A stretch of 64,000 bases of DNA from Anthopleura xanthogrammica. Its lineage: Eukaryota; Cnidaria; Anthozoa; Actiniaria; Actiniidae. A model generated the notes under the pieces. That model did no database searches and was not told the DNA's origin. It worked only from the letters and a program-made list of their open reading frames with translations. Of the stretch, positions 45,146 through 55,694 are shown piece after piece. Numbering within the stretch: position 1 is the first letter of the stretch; each line of letters starts with the position of its first letter. The position numbers were made by a program, and so were the translations under genes. The stretch covers positions 564,501 through 628,500 of the forward strand of contig OZ025207.1 of assembly GCA_964019055.1 (NCBI GenBank). Direction: 5' to 3'.

Positions 45146-45966
45146 GGAAAACTTATACCAGTAGAAATAGAAGAGAAAGGCCTTGGTGGTAAAGTCAAAG
45201 TGTGGCTTGCATGTTCAGATTGTTCTAATACACTGCATTATGCCAGTGGTCAATTGGCATTGACATCTAAAAGAAGAAATTGTGTTTTGCTGGCTACAGC
45301 TCTGTGTTTCCTTGTTTATGGCCAAGGTTATCCAACCTATCACAAAATTTTAAAGCTGGGCCTTGGCATAGACGTACTGGCAAAGAATAACTTCTATTGA
45401 ATAATAGAGATTGCTTATCCACATGTTAAAACAGTTTTGGATGACATGTGTGAAATGGCAAAGAATAAGGTGAAGAGCAAAGATCCAACGGAGCTGGATA
45501 GCTGGAAAAGAGGGGTGATAACATCCGATGGCTGTTGGCTCATCACAGGTTTCCATAGCCAGTGTTCCACTTTTGTAATAATTGATTTTCTCACAGGAAG
45601 AATACTGTACTATGAACATCTCTGCATGAGAGGATCCAACAACATTTGTGAATTTGACCTTTGGCAGGGGACTGCCAAGTCAACAGAAGGTCACCTGGCA
45701 TATTTGTTGTTCTCCAAAGCCAATGAAGAAGGGTTAATGTTGAGCTAAATTGGCAGGATCAAGATTCTTCTTCCAGCTTATCGTTTAGAACTGTGTTCAC
45801 TGATGGAGATCTGAGCAGAATCATGCTATGTGGGGGGCATGTAAGCCGCGCACACGACAATAACCTAAAGGAGTACAAAGGCAAGAAGACACTGGACAAA
45901 GGGTTTATTGATAAGTACAAAAAAAGAAAAAAGTTACTGGGTCTCCCAGTACCTGACGGGATTGAT
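45146..45966 (+). pseudogene. Mutator-like transposase-domain gene, cut by an LTR
   Basis: After an acceptor (ttacag, 45140-45145) the frame reads IPVEIEEKGLGGKVKVWLAC with SDC, then VITSDGCWLITGFHSQCSTF and VIIDFLTGRILYYEHLCMRG, the D-G-x-W ... G-x-x-S ... T-G-x-x-L core of the Mutator-like transposase domain family. A TGA (45398) and a one-base shift near 45737 break it; the new frame reads WQDQDSSSSLSFRTVFTDGD, VMLCGGHVSRAHDNNLKE-type sequence. It stops abruptly where the LTR at 45967 begins; a possible continuation starts at 54683. Confidence 0.65.
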
Positions 45967-46175
45967 TGTAGACAGGATATTTTTGTTATTTTTGTTAGTT
46001 TCGGGGCACCCCTCCCCTTCTAGGATTAGTAGTCATTATGTAACATGATCTAGATAACAAGAGAGGAGAGGATCAGTAGTGTGCAAGAGACGAAAGAAAC
46101 ACGCATTGGTGAAATCGTTGTAGTGTCTTTCTTTCAATTAATATTCTAAAAGTGTTGCACTTAACCCGTGCAACA
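45967..46175 (+). mobile_element. 5' LTR of a gypsy-like element
   Basis: 209 bp starting TGTAGACAGGATATTTTTGT and ending ...CGTGCAACA, with a near copy at 54486-54682. A primer-binding-site-like TGGGGGCTCAGACGGGA starts at 46180. The two LTRs differ by several substitutions and small indels, so the insertion is old. The flanks (TTGAT before this LTR, TAATG after the other) do not form a clear 5-bp duplication. Confidence 0.85.
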
Positions 46176-46570
46176 TTTCTGGGGGCTCAGACGGGAAACA
46201 GATCAATTTGGATGAAGAAGATTCAAAGTCAAACAAACGTGATATATAACAATGGCAAGTGAAGAAATTGAAGAACTACATTGCGACCTGGAGACAAAAG
46301 TCTACTGTTGGAATTTGCCGAGAAGCTTGAAATTGCTACAGTGGCCCATAAGGGTCACGGCAAAACAAGAACTCAAGGCAGAAACCAACAAACACACGGC
46401 AAAACAAAACAACTTCAAGGCAAGACAATCTGAGTTCACGGCTGGAGGAAACCAAGTCACAGGCAAAACAAGATAAACTTCACGGCAAAACAAATTGAGT
46501 TCATGGCAAAACGAAAGACCAAAAGCCACAGCGGAAGTAAAAATGCCACGGTGGAAGTAAAAATTCCACA
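46176..46570 (+). pseudogene. gypsy leader and gag start remnant
   Basis: After the primer-binding site an ATG at 46252 opens MASEEIEELHCDLETK; one frame over, LLLEFAEKLEIATVAHKGHG continues, so one base is missing. This is the N-terminal style of cnidarian gag/polyprotein starts. Three 20/21-bp units around CCACRGYGGAAGTAAAAAT at about 46512-46570 follow. No nucleocapsid, protease or polymerase follows. Confidence 0.45.
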
Positions 46571-46689
46571 GTGGAAGTAGGTAAGTGAAGGAAGGAAGGG
46601 GAAATCACATGTGCTATCCTTTCACTCAAGCTCTCAAGTCGTCGTTTATAGTCATTGTTTTGTTCCTTTAGTATATCTTTCTTTGCACA

Positions 46690-47267
46690 GGGATTATCAA
46701 CAAGGCAAATGTAGAGTCCATTGCAGCTGCAGTCATTGTCAGCATCCTAAGTAGAAGAGCTTTGATGCTAAGAGAATTCAAAAGAGGGATGCAGTTATAT
46801 GGTTTGGCTGACATTGTTACAAAGCACCCCAAGGCAGCTAGAGGTCTGTTTGTTTTAGGCCAGCAGAGGGCTGTAGATGGGGATTACGTGGTCTCTCTAT
46901 TGAAACCAGAGTACTCCCCAGAAGGAAGCCCGTTCCGCCGTCCAGAAGAAGCTGTCATGGATAACGTCCAGGACTTCCTTATGGATCTGGAAGATCAATC
47001 AATCTGTTGTTGCAAGGAAGCATTGGCTTGGAAAAGTGATGATGATGTTGATCTTGATGATAATGATTTACTTGATGCTGATGGTGATAACAGTTTTTCC
47101 AAGCAGGACATGACACCTGCATCTGTGATGGGGTGGCTAACAGGGCAACAGCACAGAGATGTAACCAAGCAATTGCCAGTCCAAGTTAAATTTGATCATA
47201 ATTGTATGGAAAGAAACCCAAATCACAAGGTTTGCTTCCCATATGTTGGAGCATGTGGGCGGGAGGA
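46690..47267 (+). pseudogene. HECT-like C-terminal fragment
   Basis: After an acceptor-like ag (46688-46689) the frame reads MLREFKRGMQLYGLADIVTK, KAARGLFVLGQQRAVDGDYV, EGSPFRRPEEAVMDNVQDFL and, after an acidic run (DDDVDLDDNDLLDADGDN), VMGWLTGQQHRDVTKQLPVQ and FPYVGACGREDI. The order matches the last part of cnidarian HECT-like proteins (a helical part, F-L-x-D-x-E, then F/W-L-T-G ... C). The last lines of the domain are replaced by a LINE at 47268. It lies between the two gypsy LTRs. Confidence 0.6.
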
Positions 47268-47655
47268 CATTTCCAGTCCTTATAGTGTCCCAGTTGACCT
47301 CTTAAAATCCCTGAGTTCCTATATTTCATATCCCCTTTCCATAATCTTTAATTACTCATTATCTTCTGGTTCTGTTCCAGATCACTTTAAGTTAGCAAAA
47401 GTGATACCTGTTTACAAAAAAGGATCATCTCTTTTGCTTTCTAATTACAGACCAATATCTCTGCTTTCTATATTTAATAAAATTCTAGAGAAGCTAGTTT
47501 TTAATAGATTAGTAAATTACTTAGATAAGTATTCTATTATATATGATCAACAATTTGGCTTTCAAGCTAAACACTCAACTGTCCATGCTGTTACTCTTGT
47601 CACTAATAAGATCCAGGAAGCTATTGACAGTAGCAAATACTCTTGTGGTATATAG
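47268..47655 (+). mobile_element. LINE reverse-transcriptase N-part
   Basis: In frame with the preceding HECT-like piece it reads SPYSVPVDLLKSLSSYISYP, then FNYSLSSGSVPDHFKLAKVI, PVYKKGSSLLLSNYRPISLL and QQFGFQAKHSTVHAVTLVTN, the first blocks of a CR1/RTE-like reverse transcriptase. It is cut after SSKYSCGI by TAG/new sequence at 47655. No break is visible inside the 388 bases. Confidence 0.8.
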
Positions 47656-47738
47656 CGCTGCGTGTGAGTGACGTCATCAAAATTAAGACCCCCTGCGTGA
47701 CTCAGACAAACAAACAGTCATAAGTGTTATGGCATAGT

Positions 47739-50568
47739 ATGGCGACAGACGTAACTATTTCTTCGAACGCTCAGAAAGCAATAATACTTACAGAAAATGA
47801 CAGTGTACCTGGTTCAAAGTTTGAAAGTGATCCAGACACATATACTGTAGAGCAACTGAAGCGATGGTTAAAGTGCCGAGGCCTTAAACAATCTGGTAAA
47901 AGATCGGATCTGCTCGCACGTGTACACGATGCTCTCAAGTGTGGCAATCACCATATTCTTGATCCCAGCATCGATAATGGTAAATGGTTGGAGACAAAAA
48001 TTTTAAAAGAAAGAAATGCTTCTATTTCTACTGATATCCATATCCAGAATTTAAATACGCCGCCGTTAATCCCTAAGTCAGGATGGAAACCTTTCCCATC
48101 GCAGGACATCCCATCACTATTCAACTATGGTCATGTATACCATTATGCCCTGGAATCCCTCCCGTCTCTTCCAAGCGATCAACTATGTGATCATGAGGAG
48201 GAAGAAGAAACTGGAATCGGACATATGACGGACAAATCTTTTAACGCTGGACGCAAATACGTCGACTCAGGATTTGTTCACGATATCACTGATATAAAAA
48301 CTGACGATCATTATTTCGTTCAAGCACACGTGTGGTCGTCAATGAAAACGGATCTTCCTCACAATGTTATGGTGGTTTTGTCCGTTCACAGTGGGGCCGT
48401 AATTCATGCTTCATGTTCCCCTTGCAAGGTATCACAACTAGGCCGTTGTAGTCACATAGTTGCCGTGTTGCTTTCTCTTGTTGATCATGTAAAAAAACAG
48501 GGATCCAAAACAATGACAGCATGTACAAGCAAGGAGTGCACATGGAATAAAGGCAAAAAGAGAAAGAAAAATCCACAGAGACTATCAAGTGCTCAATATC
48601 CTACAAATAAAAAGAAGAGCAAAATGGATGTGATCGATTTCGATCCAAGACCAGAAGAATACAGAAAGGTTACGAGTAAACACATCAATAAGATTGTCTT
48701 TGACTTGCAAAGAATTTCTGATGACCAAGAAAATATATCCATGTGGGAGACACAGTTGTATATAAGTTATGAAGATTACAAGCTTCAAAACACAACTGTT
48801 CTAAAAGAACAGATTACGAATCTTATAACTGATATATCACCAGCGAGCTTAATGCAAATCGAAGGCACAGAGGCCCAAAGTAAATGTGATAAGTGGCACA
48901 GTGAAAGATGGCTGAGAACCACTGCATCCACATGCTTAGAAGCATACAGAGTTGGTAAAAAAGTTATTGAAGGATCAAGTGATGCTGAAGAAAGATCAAA
49001 GAAGTACATTTCTTCCAACATTTGGAACCTTGATGGCAATAAGCATCAAACTGTTTGGATGGTGTATGGTTTAGAAAGGGAGACAGATGCAGTTAGCAAG
49101 TATGAAGCTCAAACAAATCAAGTTGTTAATGCATCTGGTTTGTGGGTCAATCCTAAATTTCCATACCTTGTGTGCTCACCCGATGGGTTGTCGGGTCAAG
49201 ATGGACTCTTAGAAATCAAGTCACTGAAAATATTTAAAGATTATAGTATTGACACTGTTATCGAAGACAAAGATAAACTGGTTTCTAAGGAAATTCTAAA
49301 GAGGCAGTGTTTTTCCATCCAAGGAAAAAAAATGTGTCCTCAAACAAAGCCACAGCTACTATTATCAGATACAGAACCAGTTACTTGTAACAGAAAGGAC
49401 TTTCTGTGATTTTGTGCTCTATGCAAAGAATGGACCAGTATCCATAGAAAGAATCTACAGAGATGAGCCTTTAATCAAGGACATTTTAGCAGTACTAAGA
49501 GCCCTATGGATGAGAGTAATAGCACCTGAAGTGTTTGAAATGAGAGTGCCAAGAGATCTATTGCCTTTTGTAATGCCAAATGATTTCATTCCAGACACCG
49601 GTCAGGCATCAGCTACACAGAACACAGGGTATTCAAGAGAAGAAATAGAAATAGCAAGCTTTCTTACCACATGTACTTCTTATAATTATTCAGAACTGCA
49701 GCCTAACCTAGTGGTCATACCTTGGGGCTGCAGAACTAGCTCTGGGATACAGTTAGCTAATACCTGTCCAATAGATAACTGGTTAATGATATTCCAGGCA
49801 TTGTCAAAGTCAGGGAAGATAGACCTTGATGAACTAAATGGAACTGGTAATAACATAAAAACAGCTTTATTAATGGTAGATCTTAAGCAGTATGGAGATG
49901 CAAAGATCATTTCTCTGCCAACACCACCTGTCATAAGAAATGGAATCATTGACCTCTATGGTAATGAAGCTGATTATCTGATTACAATGTTGCAGCCATT
50001 TTTAGCAACTACAGTTACCTCTTCCTGCAACTTAACTACATGCCCATCAATGGTAAATACATACAAATTACATGCCATAGCACTTGGATACAATGACAAG
50101 AATAGTACCTTTATCAGTTCCTTAAATGACTGGCTGCATCCAAAGATGACATACTGTCAAAGAAAATTCCAGATTAAACCTCCTGTTGCTATTCCAAGTC
50201 AAGAAGATGTAACATTAGATTGTGATGGCAAACAATCTGTTTCATGGCATTGCCCTGGTATTAGAACAAGTGCACCAAGATCATTTTTATGTTTCAAAAA
50301 CTTCTTTATTTTTTCTGTTGACCTTTTAAGTACAAGAAACAATTTGACTATGAAAGATCTACCAGATAGTATTGAATTACATGACAAAGTCATTCATCTA
50401 CACAGTGCTACTTTATGGAATGGTAGTCATATTTCCATTTTTAATTATGCTAATGCCTGGTTTAGATATGATGGACTCAAAGAACACAGACAAATGAACA
50501 CTGGACTCTGTTTGCTTGATAGTCAACCAAGAGGATATTTAGTGAGTCATGTTCTTTACATTGTATGA
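47739..50568 (+). CDS. SAP-SWIM-YqaJ nuclease-peptidase protein, one frameshift
   Basis: An intronless gene from ATG 47739 to TGA 50568. Part 1 ends early because of an A8 run (49325-49332); one base fewer or more joins it to part 2, giving SHSYYYQIQNQLLVTERTFC, a motif of the nuclease. Domains (approximate residues): SAP, 36-65 (YTVEQLKRWLKCRGLKQSGK); SWIM-like finger, 223-240 (CSPCKVSQLGRCSH, first pair one residue longer than usual); YqaJ/lambda-type exonuclease, about 385-560, with R-T-T-A-S, YGLERETDAVSKYE, the catalytic D...E-x-K in CSPDGL and LLEIKS, and Q-x-Q; USP/papain-like peptidase, about 670-920, with NTCPIDNWL (Cys) and HISIFNYANAWFRYDG (His). The full product would be about 942 residues. 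It sits between a LINE piece and another LINE inside the LTR pair. Catalytic residues are kept. Confidence 0.75.
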
Positions 50569-50670
50569 TAGCTGTATATACACTCAAATGTATTTTGTAT
50601 TTCAATTTCTTCACAACCTTAAATCTTATTTGATGTTTTTAAAAATATTTCAATGTTCCATATAGTTACA

Positions 50671-50972
50671 ATAGAGTGAGGTTTATATGAAACCTGTGAA
50701 ACAGAAATTGACTTAGTAATGTATAATAGTCAAATAGACACAAAAGAAAACAATGAAAATAAGAGCTACCAACCTTTTTTAGAGTTGTTCTCATTAACTC
50801 GTGAAACAAAGTGTGCTTACTAAAGTGTAATAGCAAAAAAACAAAAAAACAATAGAAAACAAAAGAATCAGAGTGAAGTAGAGTGTAATACACTAAAGTG
50901 TGTTTCACAGTTTATGAGAACTGCTCTAAATAGTCTACTAACTATTTCACAGGTTAAGTAACACCACTCTAT
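50671..50972. mobile_element. 302-bp hairpin element behind the nuclease gene
   Basis: ATAGAGTGAGGTTTATATGA with AACCTGTGAAAC at the left pairs with the right end (tttcacaggttaagtaacac, cactctat). A second nested pairing (gttctcattaactcgtgaaa against tttcacagtttatgagaac) strengthens the fold. It lies 100 bases past the stop codon, so it would be in the 3' untranslated region or mark an element end. Confidence 0.5.
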
Positions 50973-51467
50973 TCACAAAATTTTTACATGCTTGTTACAA
51001 GCTATTGATAAGCTTGAAGTTATCCATCTAAATTTTTTACATCAAAACTATAAAACAGTTGTTAAATGGATATTCTTAAAGCAAAATAATGAAACTACAA
51101 TAACTGTAATGAAAATGGTATTTTATATGGTCAAGATCATTTCATATAATAATTATACAATCCTGTACAAATATAAAGGTAGTGTTCAAGTTCATTTCCT
51201 TGCATTCTTTTTATTCTGATACATACTAAATAAATGAATGAGTTCATTTGCAAAGGACTGGTTGAAAATTTACTAAGGCACTGGCAACTACCACCATTTG
51301 TGTTGCTAATGGTGCAATAGATAATGGAATAGTTCTTCCTATCAGTTTAAACTGCTTCAATCGCTTTCAATATGTATCCTTGCCTTTGCAATCTTTCGGG
51401 TTGAGAGCTCCTCAGCAACACTCAAACTGCTTCTACCCTTCAAGAAAGCAGGAATTTTGATACGTGC
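50973..51467. other. no gene recognised
   Basis: An open frame at 50992-51219 is Ile/Lys-rich and matches nothing I recognise. The rest is spacer up to the LINE. Confidence 0.4.
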
Positions 51468-53277
51468 TTGGAGAGGATTCACAAGATCCTGTACTGTGAA
51501 CCCCCCATTCTTTCTAACTTAACATTCATATCAAAATGTGTTGAAAGGGCTGTTGCATCTCAACTCGACCATTACATCATGACTAACAATTTGGATGAAA
51601 AACTTCAGTCAGCGTACAAATGTCATCATAGCACAGAGACTGCACTACTTAAGATTCATAATGACATACTTCAATCTGGATCTGGATCTTTCAGCCGCCT
51701 TTGATACTGTCAACCAAAATATACTGTCGAATAGACTTTATAACCGTTATGGTATTACTGGGAAGGCCCTTATTACGAATGATGGTTTTCCTACACTGGT
51801 AACAATGCAGCGACGAAGCAGACACACGAATACTCTAGCTTTAAAAATACCACCTTCAAGAACAGACTCTTATCTAATTTTCCTCGTACTATAAGAGAAT
51901 GGAACACTATACCAGAGGACATTGTGCAAAAAAACAGCGTAAATACATTCAAGAAAGCAATAGAGAACACTGTTTGACATTTTATTATTATTATTGTCTT
52001 TTTCATTATGTAGATGTTTGTTTTTTTTTTGTTTTTTGTTTTTTTCCCCGTAAGGATTTTCTTATAGAAAGAGACGTGGTATCATGGAATAAGAAGAAGA
52101 AGAGGCCTTTTCCTTGTTTAATTCCTACCTTGCCGCTAGGACGCAGCATGTTAGTTTGGATGGACACACCTCTGATGACCACGTGTTAAGCTGTGGAGTT
52201 CCACGAGGGTCAGTGCTTGGACCAATTCTCTATTCACTGTACACTTCTCCGCTCACTGACATCATGAGTTACCACAATATGAGCTATCATTTATATGCGA
52301 ATGATACACAATTCTATTTGTCGTTTCAGCCTTCCATACCTGGCCATATGGAGATGACGACAGAGAAACTCCAAGCTTGTATGCACTCCATTAATAACTG
52401 GATGTTGACCAACAGACTCAAACTCAACGACGATAAATCAGAACTACTAGTGTTAAGAGCTATTCATCGACACAGTCCTCGGTTTGACAACCTACTAGTT
52501 GGAGATGAGTATATCTAGCCCTCTCTCAGTGCTAGGAACATCGGCATCGTTTTTGATAACACTATGTAGATGGACAGTCAAATAATGGCTGTATGCAAGT
52601 CATGCTATTATCACATCAAATGTATTTCTCGCATTAGGCAATACTTAAATGTTGAGGACACCAAACAACTTGTTCTGGCATTTGTAATTTCTAGGATTGA
52701 CTATTGCAATTCACTATTATACGGCTTGCCAAATAATCTCTTAGACAGACGCCAGGATGTTTTTCACTCAGCTGCCAGGCTTATCACAATGACTAGGAAA
52801 TTTGATCATATTATGCAATCATTAATTGATTTGCATTGGTTGCCTGTTAAGCAATGTATTCTATTTAAGGTAGCTCTCATTACCTACAAAGCCTTGAACA
52901 ATTTAGCACCATGTTATATTAGAAATCTTATCTCGCCATATAAGCCTGCTCGTTCTCTTCGCTCTTCCACAAAGAATTTACTAGAAACTCACAGTTATAA
53001 TCTTAAGACGTATGGCTATAGAGCCTTCTCAATTAATGCTCCACAAATTTGGAATTCACTTCCTATTAACATTAGGAATAGTCAGTCTGTTGATATTTTT
53101 AAGAAACAACTTAAGACATACTTATCGAGGTTTGCTTATTTTAATTACGTATAGATTTTACTAGAGAAAGTAGTTATATATAGCATCATAGGTTTTAGTT
53201 GTTTGATTATAATTTTGTAATTCAGCACTTTGAGCACCAGGAAAGGCGCTTTATAAATAATAACGTTATTATTATTA
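51468..53277 (+). mobile_element. CR1/L2-like LINE, RT to 3' end, broken
   Basis: Pieces in order: [60 protein letters not shown] (51468-51780), a foreign segment, then FNSYLAARTQHVSLDG, CGVPRGSVLGPILYSLYTSP, the catalytic box as YANDTQ where Y-A-D-D is usual, MHSINNWMLTNRLKLNDDKS (52114-52518), and the C-terminal domain to 53154 (SRIDYCNSLLYGLPNNLL, LHWLPVKQCILFKVALITYK, APQIWNSLPINIRNSQSVDI). The end carries an ATT-rich tail near 53250-53277. The Asp to Asn change, stops and the inserted segment make it inactive. Confidence 0.9.
51790..51980 (+). mobile_element. fragment of a second retrotransposon nested in the LINE
   Basis: Between the AFDT and VPRGS parts of the host LINE lies QRRSRHTNTLALKIPPSRTD with, after a one-base shift, PRTIREWNTIPEDIV and SVNTFKKAIENTV then stop. 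The F/P-R-T-I-R-E-W-N motif marks the C-terminus of another LINE family. T-rich sequence follows (52000-52060). Confidence 0.6.
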
Positions 53278-54152
53278 AGTTATTACTATTTCGCCAAGTG
53301 GAAGTCAGCAATGGAAGAAGCATACGAGAATGTGAGGAAAACAGCCAGCCACAGTACAAACCATGGTAAGACCCACTATGACAAACGGGTGAGGTGTTCT
53401 GTACTCCAGCGGGGGACCATGTCCTTGTATGCAATTTAACACCCAGAGAAGATCCTACTGGGACTACATGATCCATGTCGTGGAGTCTCGGAGGGGGGAC
53501 CTGTGTACGTTGTTCGACCCGAGTCTGGACAAGGACAAACACAGACTTTGCACCGCAATCTACTGCTTCTATGTGATTTTCTTCTGGCAGAACCGATCCC
53601 TGTTAACCGACAAGATGCACCACAAACAGGACCCCATCAGTCACAGTGATGAGTTAAAGACAGACCCTGACTACTTACCCACGTGACCACTGCGATGACA
53701 CATCAGATGATGAGGAACTGCCTTCCTTCTCAATGTATCTCCCATGTGATGACGCAGCTGAGGATTGTGATTTTGCAGACAACACGGCAGGTGGTACAGA
53801 CGAAGACAATGATGCTGTTCCTGTGGCAGACCAAGCAGAAAGTACTCCAGAGATCCCAGAAGCAGGGCCTACAGGCCAGGAGAGCCAACAAGTGGGTGGA
53901 GATCCCGAACCAGTGGGATGCCCGGCCCGTGAGTGCAAACCTCCTCAGATGTTCACTTACTACGATCTTGGGCAACCAACGTACATATCCTACCTACCCA
54001 TAAGCTACCACAGTCTACCCATACAGCAACAAGTATCACCACTGTACCCATCCAGTGGCTGTTTCCGGCACACTGGACAGTACTGGTGGCCCATCCAAGA
54101 CAACAAATTACAGTGGAACTACCAGCATCCCATAATCGTCACAGGAAACTAA
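53278..54152 (+). pseudogene. gypsy integrase C-terminus and tail
   Basis: After the LINE end the frame reads AKWKSAMEEAYENVRKTA, HYDKRV, then GGPVYVVRPESGQGQTQTLH with RNLLLL, the end of a gypsy integrase; stops and shifts occur near 53438 and 53640. At 53733-54152 a long acidic tail reads MYLPCDDAAEDCDFADNTAG ... and PPQMFTYYDLGQPTYISYLP, a tail motif of cnidarian gypsy polyproteins. The catalytic integrase core, reverse transcriptase and protease are not in the window. Confidence 0.7.
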
Positions 54153-54485
54153 TGTTTCATGACATTTGTGAACAGAAGTGAACATTAGCAAAAGTAAACA
54201 TTAGTATATGTGAACACTAAAACAAAAGAGACAAAAAGAACAACAAAAGCGTGTAGCCATAACATTATGGTTCAGAAACCAAAGATGTTAATAATTCATT
54301 GTAATCGCTGGGATATCATGAAAAGTTTACAAAAGAGAAATAATAGATTTAGACGTGAATTCGAAGGCCTGATCACCCTTCATGTTAATTAATTTACTAT
54401 TTTGTAGATAGGGTTCGAAAACAGTTGTAAACACACAGTCATCCAGCATAATGTTCAAGAGAACATTTTTTTTAGAGGGGGAGTG

Positions 54486-54682
54486 TGTAGACAGGATATT
54501 TTTGTTAGTTTTGGGGCACCCCTCCCCTTCTAGGATTAGTAGTCATTATGTAACATGATCTAGATAACAAGAGAAGAGAGCATCAGTAGTGTGCTAGAGA
54601 CGAAATAAGAAACACACTGGTGAAATCGTTGTAGTGTCTTTCTTTCAATTATTATTCTAAATGTTGCTTAACCCATGCAACA
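54486..54682 (+). mobile_element. 3' LTR of the gypsy-like element
   Basis: 197 bp, starting TGTAGACAGG and ending CATGCAACA, preceded by a purine tract (agagggggag at 54474-54483). It is about 90% alike to the 5' LTR by eye and lacks a 12-bp piece (TTATTTTTGTTA region) near its start. Confidence 0.85.
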
Positions 54683-55197
54683 TAATGATATATGGTTTGC
54701 TGAGAACCGAAAAGGATGTCTGGCCTTGAGAAACAGAAAACTACTGAAGCAGAGTGCTAGGGCAAAAAGAAAACAGAAACAACCGCAGGAAAGTAAAGGA
54801 AGGTACGAAAGAAATCCTGTACTATACATCTGATCCAGCATTATTCATTTCCAGACTAAATTTCCAATTTTTCTTTAGGAGAAAGTCAAACAAAAAAGAT
54901 AGTCCACAGTTATGGTGAAGGTGAAGATGAGCTTGACAAGATGGTAACATTGCTAGAGATCCAAGCAAGGCTTAATCAGGAGCCAGGAAGAGGTGCTGTT
55001 GTTTATGAGGACATGCAACCACCGAAAAATGAAAAAATTAACATTGGTGGAAAGCGTTGTAAGTGTGGTAGCAGTGAACATTTTCTAAAAAATCTATCAA
55101 ATACTTTCAATTTTTTAGTTAGAGTCAAACTTTGCTTTGAGTCTAGTACCACCTGGCTAATACTTCCCATTAATGGGAGATTTCAAAAACATAAATG
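54683..55197 (+). pseudogene. Lys-rich exon pair with CKCGS motif
   Basis: A first piece reads NDIWFAENRKGCLALRNRKL with a basic run (RAKRKQKQPQESKGR) and a donor (GTACGA at about 54804). After ctttag (54875-54880) the next reads ELDKMVTLLEIQARLNQEPG ... KRCKCGSSEHFLKNLS. The C-K-C-G-S box resembles the end of cnidarian transposon-borne proteins. It may continue the Mutator-like gene cut at 45966, or be its own gene; the frame is open but the partners are not proven. Confidence 0.4.
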
Positions 55198-55199
55198 AC

Positions 55200-55468
55200 A
55201 AACTTCTAAAACATACATAAAACAATCATGTAATTATGGCAATTTATAATTTGGAATTGTTCATTAATGGATTTATTTCCAAACAACATTATACTATCAA
55301 ACTGGATCATTTTAGAATTTATACGGACATACCATAAACCTTGTGATTCATGACCTGAACTCCAAACAGTAGTGGATTATCATAAGGATTGAGGGTCTGT
55401 GATGCCTGAAAGAAAGAAAAAGAATGTTATATGGTCATTTAAGAATCTGCAATTAAAGTATCTGTTAC
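55200..55468. other. no gene seen
   Basis: AT-rich spacer before the 55469 MITE. Confidence 0.4.
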
Positions 55469-55687
55469 CACAGGTAGCCCAAGCTATGGTTCTGAATATA
55501 TATATAGAGAATGTATGGCAGATCAAAAAAATTCTTTGAAATAAAATAAATGTCATATCTTATTGTTTCTTTACCGGTATATCAATGTTTTATTGCATGT
55601 TTTGCTGTTTCCTGGCAGTTTGGTTGCATTTGATCTGCCATACATTCTCTATATATATATTCAGAACCATAGCTTGGGCTACCTGTG
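55469..55687. mobile_element. 219-bp MITE with 59-bp perfect TIRs and 7-bp TSD
   Basis: The first 59 bases (CACAGGTAGCCCAAGCTATG...) are exactly inverted at 55629-55687. CTGTTAC is present at 55462-55468 and 55688-55694. Perfect arms and a clean duplication indicate a young insertion. The loop of about 100 bases is not coding. Confidence 0.9.
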
Positions 55688-55694
55688 CTGTTAC

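Noticed and set aside
47656..47738. Terminal inverted repeat for the nuclease-peptidase gene
   Set aside because: Only a loose match (aattttgat-acgt) was found near 51445, not enough to define an element.
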